Source of the DNA: Spirochaeta sp.
GTDB taxonomy: Bacteria > Spirochaetota > Spirochaetia > DSM-2461
DNA: 10,740 nucleotides
Reading direction: 5' to 3'
Assembly (NCBI GenBank): GCA_030592625.1
Contig: JAUVIY010000063.1
Coordinates: 1 to 10,740 of the forward strand
Shown here: positions 6,812 to 10,740 of the stretch, piece by piece
How positions within the stretch are numbered: the first letter of the stretch is position 1
How the letters are laid out: each line of letters opens with the position of its first letter
Translations under genes and position numbers: made by a program
Notes under the pieces: model-generated
What the model was told of the DNA's origin: nothing
Seen by the model: only the letters and a program-made list of their open reading frames with translations
The model's database searches: none

Positions 6812-7519
6812 ATGAAAAGAACAGTCATATGCCTGCTGCTCACTTTCACGGCCGCAATAGTCATGGCCGGAGATCTGGCCGTTCTGGAAAATCTGGGATT
6901 CAGCGCCGACGGCCGGTATTTCATGTTCGGTCAGCACGTGCTGGTGACGGATGCCGGCCAGGCTTATGCCGAATCCGCAGTAGTGGATGTGTCCAGGAAT
7001 GAATTTGTTCCGGGAGGATGGAAAAAAAGTGGATGGAATGTCCCCATGATTCCGAATCAGAACTCCCGAGGAGCTCTCTACGAATTGCTTGGCGAATCCG
7101 CCGACCTCAAGAACCGTTATGGAATCAGCCATCTGGAGCAGGGCCGCTTGCTGTACACGAGAAGTAACGGCGACGATATCGTAGTTGAAGCCGGAGACGA
7201 TGGAGAAAGTGCACCCTCTCTTCTATTCCGAGACTTCGAACGGGGACGTGAATATGCCCTGGTGCTTTATCAGGAGAGCAAAACTGCCGAAGACGCAGTT
7301 TCCGCTTCATTCCATATCGAATTGACCGTCAGGGACTCCAATGGAGCGGAATCTTCCTACACTGTCGGTAATCGGGGATATTTCCGGCAAGGAGTCATAT
7401 CCTACAGGATTGTCAGGGTCTGGATCGGGCCCAACGGCCGCTCGCTGGTTATCGCTGTTGCCAAGGAAGATGCGGATCTATCGGTGAGGTATATGGTGGA
7501 AACACTGGTTCTGAACTGA
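6812..7519 (+). CDS. Predicted secreted protein, DUF2259 family
   Basis: 235 residues. Residues 1-19 form a signal peptide (MKR, hydrophobic core, VMA|GD), so the mature protein is periplasmic or surface-exposed. The mature start, LENLGFSADGRYFMFGQ (25-41), followed by AYAESAVVDVSRNEFVPGG (51-69), is the signature I associate with DUF2259, a family of predicted secreted proteins common in treponemes; its function is unknown. The C-terminal part (ISYRIVRVWIGPNGRSLVIAVAKED, 196-220) also fits a beta-rich repeated layout in which FSADGRY and IGPNGRSL recall WD40/TolB-like 'what is measured in the sample' strands; that is only an analogy. There is no cysteine at the cleavage site, so it is not a lipoprotein. 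It is probably transcribed alone: the gene before it is divergent, and a possible terminator follows it. Confidence 0.8.
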   Translation: MKRTVICLLLTFTAAIVMAGDLAVLENLGFSADGRYFMFGQHVLVTDAGQAYAESAVVDVSRNEFVPGGWKKSGWNVPMIPNQNSRGALYELLGESADLKNRYGISHLEQGRLLYTRSNGDDIVVEAGDDGESAPSLLFRDFERGREYALVLYQESKTAEDAVSASFHIELTVRDSNGAESSYTVGNRGYFRQGVISYRIVRVWIGPNGRSLVIAVAKEDADLSVRYMVETLVLN

Positions 7520-7541
7520 CAAATTCCACCTTAGATTTTTT
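7495..7541 (+). terminator. Possible intrinsic terminator after DUF2259 gene
   Basis: GGTGGAA (7495-7501) pairs exactly with TTCCACC (7524-7530), and TTAGATTTTTT follows. The loop is long (22 bases), and the stem begins inside the last codons of the gene, so termination may be weak. Confidence 0.4.
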
Positions 7542-7583
7542 CCGCCCGCCTGCCGCCGCCTATCATAGATGAAGGCAAGTAAA

Positions 7584-7589
7584 TATAAT
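7584..7589 (+). promoter_or_regulatory. Candidate -10 box for proS
   Basis: A perfect TATAAT with transcription expected to begin near 7596. No good -35 hexamer lies 16-18 bases upstream (TATCAT at 7561-7566 is poor), so the promoter may need an activator or use another -35. Confidence 0.4.
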
Positions 7590-7602
7590 TTATTTTGAAA
7601 CC

Positions 7603-7639
7603 GAAGATACCCGCGTCCGATGCGGGTATCGGTATCTTC
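7603..7639 (+). promoter_or_regulatory. proS leader with two competing hairpins
   Basis: GATACCCGC (7606-7614) pairs exactly with GCGGGTATC (7622-7630). The overlapping GAAGATACC (7603-7611) pairs exactly with GGTATCTTC (7631-7639), whose end touches the AGGAGA ribosome binding site (7640-7645). Both stems use bases 7606-7611, so they exclude each other. No T-run follows, so control of translation start is more likely than termination. Confidence 0.45.
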
Positions 7640-7645
7640 AGGAGA
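7640..7645 (+). promoter_or_regulatory. Ribosome binding site of proS
   Basis: AGGAGA lies 6 bases before ATG7652. It decides between this ATG and the in-frame TTG at 7595, which has no such site and would add 19 residues encoded by the hairpin leader. Confidence 0.8.
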
Positions 7646-7651
7646 CAGCCG

Positions 7652-9382
7652 ATGCGCCTCAGTCAATCGTTTTACCGGACCCTAAAGGAAATTTCCAAAG
7701 ACGCTCAGATCCCGAGCCACCAACTCATGTTCCGGGCGGGAATGATCCAGCAGCTTTCCAGCGGTATCTACAATTATCTCCCTCTGGCGCTGCGGAGTAT
7801 CCGAAAAATCGAAAACATTATCAGGGAAGAACTTGATTCCCGCGGCTGTGAAGAAGTGCTCATGCCTGCTGTAGTACCTGCTGATCTCTGGCAGGAAACC
7901 GGGCGCTGGGACCTCTATGGCGACCTCCTGCTGCGATTTAAAGACCGGAAAGGTAATGATTATTGTATGGCGCCGACTCATGAGGAAGTCATTACCGACA
8001 TGGTTCGCCGTAACTTGAAATCCTGGAAACAGCTTCCCTGGAACCTCTACCAGATTCAAGGCAAATTCCGGGACGAATTCCGTCCCCGTTATGGTTTGAT
8101 GCGCGGTCGGGAATTTATTATGAAGGATGCATACAGTTTCGATCTGGATGAAGATGGTGCCAGGAGGTCCTATTGGCAGATGTATGAGGCCTATACAGCC
8201 ATTTTTAGCCGTTGTGGTGTTCAATTCCGTGCCGTGGATGCCGCTACCGGAGAAATAGGCGGGGATATGAGCCACGAATTTCAAGTTCTGGCATCCTCAG
8301 GGGAAGATCTTATCCTCAGCTGTAAGTCCTGTGATTACGCCGCGAATATTGAAAAGGCGACAACCCCCAGAATACAGCTTACCCCTGATGAAAGCACTTT
8401 CGAGGTGGTGGAAACCGTTGACACCCCGGGACAGAAAACCATTGTCGAAGTTTCCTCTTTCCTGGGTACAGACCCATCAGGATTCCTCAAGAGTCTTGTA
8501 TATGAGGCCGACTCCAAACCAGTTGTCGTGCTCATTGCCGGAAACCGGGATGTTAATGAGTCCAAGCTGCAGGCCTTTCTGGGAGCCGGAACACTCCGTC
8601 TGGCTTCAGACTCAATGGTTGAGAAAACCATCGGAATCCTGCCGGGTTATGTTGGTCCCGTAGGTCTTCCTCCGGAAATTCCTGTTATTGCCGATCTCTC
8701 TGTCGGAAGCGGTATCAACTGGATCAGTGGCGCCAATGAGGCCGATAAGCACATCAGGAATGTGAACCTCGGCCGGGATTTCAACCCCTCCCGGATACTC
8801 GATATCGCATTTGCTGCCGCAGGAGATACCTGCCCCCGCTGTGACGAGGGTAGGCTGGAAGAGCACCGCGGAATCGAAGTGGGCCAGGTTTTCTACCTGG
8901 GAACCAAGTATTCAAAACTTATGGATTGTTCCTATCTGGATGAGAATGGTGATGCCCGGCCCGCTGAGATGGGATGCTACGGTATCGGAGTGGGACGTAC
9001 AATGGCAGCCGCTATCGAGCAGAATCATGATGAAAACGGCATTATCTGGCCCGTCCCCATCGCTCCCTGGGAAGTTGTTGTGCTTCCCCTTCAGCTGAAC
9101 GATGAGGCTGTTGCAGATACGGCAGAAACAATCTATGAGGGATTCCGTCTTGCCGGTATCGACACGGTCATCGATGATCGGAACGAAAGAGCCGGCTTCA
9201 AGTTCAAGGATGCGGACCTCATCGGTTACCCCGTTCAAGTTGTGCTTGGAAGCCGTTCCGTCGCCGCCGGTAAAGCCGAAGTGAAATTTCGGGCAAGCGG
9301 AGAAAAGACTGAAATACCACTTGATGATGTCGTTGTCACTATCCGTGATTGGATACTTGAACGCCGCCTCGGAGGATCCTGA
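7652..9382 (+). CDS. proS: Prolyl-tRNA synthetase, bacterial type with editing domain
   Basis: 576 residues, the usual length of the bacterial ProRS type. It charges tRNA-Pro with proline using ATP in the cytoplasm. Seen in order: an N-terminal class II core with APTHEE (107-112); motif 2, FRDEFRPRYG and RGREFIMKDAYSF (139-163); an insertion (about 225-390) that carries the editing domain, with FLKSLVY placing a lysine at 280, like the editing lysine K279 of E. coli; motif 3, GCYGIGVGRTMAA (441-453); and a C-terminal anticodon-binding domain (WEVVVLPLQ onward, with DDRNERAGFKFKDADLIGYP, 508-527). CKSC (224-227) and CPRC (394-397) are cysteine pairs flanking the insertion. No motif is broken. 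The start ATG7652 is set by AGGAGA 6 bases before it. It appears to be transcribed alone, with a leader that may control translation. Confidence 0.98.
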   Translation: MRLSQSFYRTLKEISKDAQIPSHQLMFRAGMIQQLSSGIYNYLPLALRSIRKIENIIREELDSRGCEEVLMPAVVPADLWQETGRWDLYGDLLLRFKDRKGNDYCMAPTHEEVITDMVRRNLKSWKQLPWNLYQIQGKFRDEFRPRYGLMRGREFIMKDAYSFDLDEDGARRSYWQMYEAYTAIFSRCGVQFRAVDAATGEIGGDMSHEFQVLASSGEDLILSCKSCDYAANIEKATTPRIQLTPDESTFEVVETVDTPGQKTIVEVSSFLGTDPSGFLKSLVYEADSKPVVVLIAGNRDVNESKLQAFLGAGTLRLASDSMVEKTIGILPGYVGPVGLPPEIPVIADLSVGSGINWISGANEADKHIRNVNLGRDFNPSRILDIAFAAAGDTCPRCDEGRLEEHRGIEVGQVFYLGTKYSKLMDCSYLDENGDARPAEMGCYGIGVGRTMAAAIEQNHDENGIIWPVPIAPWEVVVLPLQLNDEAVADTAETIYEGFRLAGIDTVIDDRNERAGFKFKDADLIGYPVQVVLGSRSVAAGKAEVKFRASGEKTEIPLDDVVVTIRDWILERRLGGS

Positions 9383-9390
9383 CCTGCCGG

Positions 9391-9407
9391 GGGCGGATAG
9401 ACCGCCC
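9391..9407 (+). terminator. GC-rich hairpin after proS
   Basis: GGGCGG (9391-9396) pairs with CCGCCC (9402-9407) around ATAGA, 9 bases after the proS stop. No T-run follows, so it would not be a classic terminator. Confidence 0.3.
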
Positions 9408-9416
9408 ACTTCGTGC

Positions 9417-9422
9417 TAGACT
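9417..9422 (+). promoter_or_regulatory. Candidate extended -10 for the GTG-start exported gene
   Basis: TGC-TAGACT (9414-9422) matches the extended -10 form TGN plus a hexamer with four of six consensus bases. Transcription would start about 7 bases later, at or next to the GTG at 9429. No -35 is evident. The match is short and could be chance. Confidence 0.25.
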
Positions 9423-9428
9423 GGTATC

Positions 9429-10085
9429 GTGAAACGGACACTACCGTTCTTATTATTGATCCTTACCGCCTCAGGCGTACTTAACGGCCTCGATTGGCAG
9501 GCTGTGGATGTGGACATTGCATTCACATGGCAGTACAACGCCCAGATCGGTACGAATCCTGATGGGAAATATCCATCCAAACTCATGTTTAATCCCGGGG
9601 CATCGTTTTATGCGGACTGGGACGGAGAATCCGGTGGACTTTATTTCCGGCCGGGTGGTTGGTTTTCATGGAATATCGAAGATGTGTACCAGGGAATTGC
9701 CCGTCCCTGTGACGAAGCACAGCTCGGCCATATGAAAGTCCTCGGCCTGATGGGAGACGCCCATTTCGGTTATGTCTTCAAGGCTGGAGCCATTGATATC
9801 GGCGTTCAGGGTGGTCCCTCCATCTATCTCCGTTTTCCTCTTTGGACAGCTCAGGAGGGAACTGCGGATCCGGCGGAATTCTGGAAGGCTTATTACGGTT
9901 CATTGCAATTCCTGCATATCGGAATTGCATCCTGGGCTGCCATACCCGTTTCCGAGACCATGGATTTCCTGGCCGGTCTTCGTTTCTACCAGCCGGTTTC
10001 CAATTTATGGACCGATGCACCCTTTACTCACGGGATACAAATTGCGCTGACGGCATCTTTGCGATTCGCCGCATTCAGCGATTAA
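9429..10085 (+). CDS. Exported protein of unknown function, possible beta-barrel
   Basis: 218 residues from a GTG; an in-frame TAG at 9417-9419 means no earlier start is possible, and no clear Shine-Dalgarno is present. Residues 1-20 are a signal peptide (MKR, leucine-rich core, LNG|LD), and there is no lipobox cysteine. The mature part is rich in Trp, Tyr, Phe and Gly, with alternating strand-like runs: SFYADWDGESGGLYFRPGGW, HFGYVFKAGAIDIGVQGGP, and a last strand IQIALTASLRFAAF. This suggests an outer-membrane barrel or similar beta structure, which is an inference from composition. I do not recognise a family. It converges on the symporter-like gene with 13 bases between stops. Confidence 0.75.
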   Translation: MKRTLPFLLLILTASGVLNGLDWQAVDVDIAFTWQYNAQIGTNPDGKYPSKLMFNPGASFYADWDGESGGLYFRPGGWFSWNIEDVYQGIARPCDEAQLGHMKVLGLMGDAHFGYVFKAGAIDIGVQGGPSIYLRFPLWTAQEGTADPAEFWKAYYGSLQFLHIGIASWAAIPVSETMDFLAGLRFYQPVSNLWTDAPFTHGIQIALTASLRFAAFSD

Positions 10086-10098
10086 GAGCCGAAATTAC

Positions 10099-10740
10099 CT
10101 AGAATCTCACCGCCGGGACGACGCCATCTTCTTCCTGACCGCTTCTTCGGTTGACCAGCAGCAGCAGCATGGCACCGGTTGCAGAGTCCAGAACGGCGGT
10201 CAGCATGGCCAACAGTGGAAGTGCCGGTGCCAGGATGAGCCATCCGTCATCAAGTCCTCGGCCGTACAGGCCGCCGAGTATCACCATTGCTGCCGCCAGT
10301 CCCCGATCCGGAGTCGCCGGCAGGGTAAATGAAATCAGAAAAGAGAAAAGGGCCGTCCAGGCAGCCTGGAAAAGGGTTATTTCAAGGCTGGAATATGAGC
10401 GGATCACCACCAGCATGCAGATGGCCGTAATCATTGCCGTACCCGCCCTGGCGAACATCATGTAAACCGGTGCGATAAGTGCCGCGCTATGCCTGGGAAT
10501 GTTGAGGTTTTCTTTGAGGTGCCGGGTGAGATTCCCGTAGTTGAACAACGGTGATCCGGAAATGAGCGCCCCGAGAAGAGCTCCCGAAATTCCTGCCAAT
10601 GCCGTCCACGGTGAACGCCGTCCGCCGGCCGCCCAGAGGATCAGGGGATAAACACCCCCGATCAGTACTGTAACAATCAGAAGGATTATACCGAGTATGG
10701 GCAGAAATCGCTGAAAATCCACCACTCGGCGGGATTCAAT
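10099..10740 (-). CDS. Diverged SDF (sodium:dicarboxylate symporter) family protein, C-terminal half
   Basis: The frame stays open to the window edge (I-E-S-R-R before the GTG at 10725), so the N-terminal half is missing; full-length family members are about 400 residues. The visible layout follows the SDF core: a membrane helix (FLPILGIILLIVTVLIGG); then ALISGSPLFNYGNLTRHLKEN at the place of the family's FSTSSSAATLP hairpin; then IPRHSAALIAPVYMM at the 'V-S-R-R-I-x-S-F-V-L-P-L-G' step; then a helix with ARAGTAM where the family has NMDGTAL; and LLAMLTAVLDSATGAMLLLLV where the family has R-T-x-x-N-V-x-G-D. Known members move glutamate, aspartate or C4-dicarboxylates with sodium or protons. 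The missing Asn, Asp and Arg residues mean a changed substrate or lost coupling, so transport of dicarboxylates should not be assumed. The assignment rests on order and spacing, not on identity. Confidence 0.65.
   Translation of the reverse strand: MESRRVVDFQRFLPILGIILLIVTVLIGGVYPLILWAAGGRRSPWTALAGISGALLGALISGSPLFNYGNLTRHLKENLNIPRHSAALIAPVYMMFARAGTAMITAICMLVVIRSYSSLEITLFQAAWTALFSFLISFTLPATPDRGLAAAMVILGGLYGRGLDDGWLILAPALPLLAMLTAVLDSATGAMLLLLVNRRSGQEEDGVVPAVRF

Noticed and set aside
7595..7651. In-frame TTG start 19 codons upstream of proS
   Set aside because: These codons translate the hairpin arms, have no ribosome binding site, and the ATG at 7652 has AGGAGA at the right distance and gives a normal ProRS N-terminus.
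7520..7651. T-box riboswitch before proS
   Set aside because: The gap is only about 130 bases and lacks the conserved T-box sequence, an antiterminator and a T-run terminator.
7682..8284. 200-codon minus-strand frame opposite the proS N-terminus
   Set aside because: It is opposite the most conserved part of proS and has no homology signal or start signals.

Overview
The window most likely comes from a spirochaete of the Spirochaetales/Treponema relatives. This is an inference from gene content, not from a marker gene. It holds a DUF2259 secreted protein, a family I know mainly from treponemes and relatives, and a MinD-type ATPase directly followed by a FapA (DUF342) protein. Base composition looks moderate, near 50% GC. 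There is no rRNA, tRNA, CRISPR array, transposase or phage gene. Nine protein genes are supported. Two of them run off the window edges.

Region 1 (1-4942, + strand) is a compact three-gene operon. It has a MinD/FlhG-like P-loop ATPase (its Walker A lies before base 1), a 905-residue FapA/DUF342 protein 14 bases later, and an exported protein with a transglutaminase-like Cys/His domain whose ATG overlaps the FapA stop. MinD-like ATPases and FapA proteins are both tied in other bacteria to placement or assembly of polar or surface structures such as flagella, so a shared role at the envelope is a fair guess, not a proven one.

Region 2 (4939-5270) is a gap of about 330 bases packed with perfect hairpins. 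It is bounded by inverted copies of ATAATCAAC/GTTGATTAT, and its left end carries the stop codon of the upstream gene. It looks like an inserted small palindromic element or a structured RNA, and it is the least explained stretch of the window.

Region 3 (5271-6743) has a SEC59/dolichol-kinase-like membrane protein (+) converging on an unrecognised polytopic membrane protein (-). A 68-base divergent gap then leads to region 4 (6812-7519), a signal-peptide protein of the DUF2259 family with a good ribosome binding site and a possible terminator.

Region 5 (7520-9428) is proS, prolyl-tRNA synthetase with its editing insertion. Its short leader can form two mutually exclusive hairpins, the second ending right beside the Shine-Dalgarno sequence. 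Region 6 (9429-10740) has an exported aromatic-rich protein with a GTG start and no visible Shine-Dalgarno. It converges on the C-terminal half of a diverged sodium:dicarboxylate symporter (SDF) family protein on the minus strand that has lost the family's usual substrate and cation motifs.
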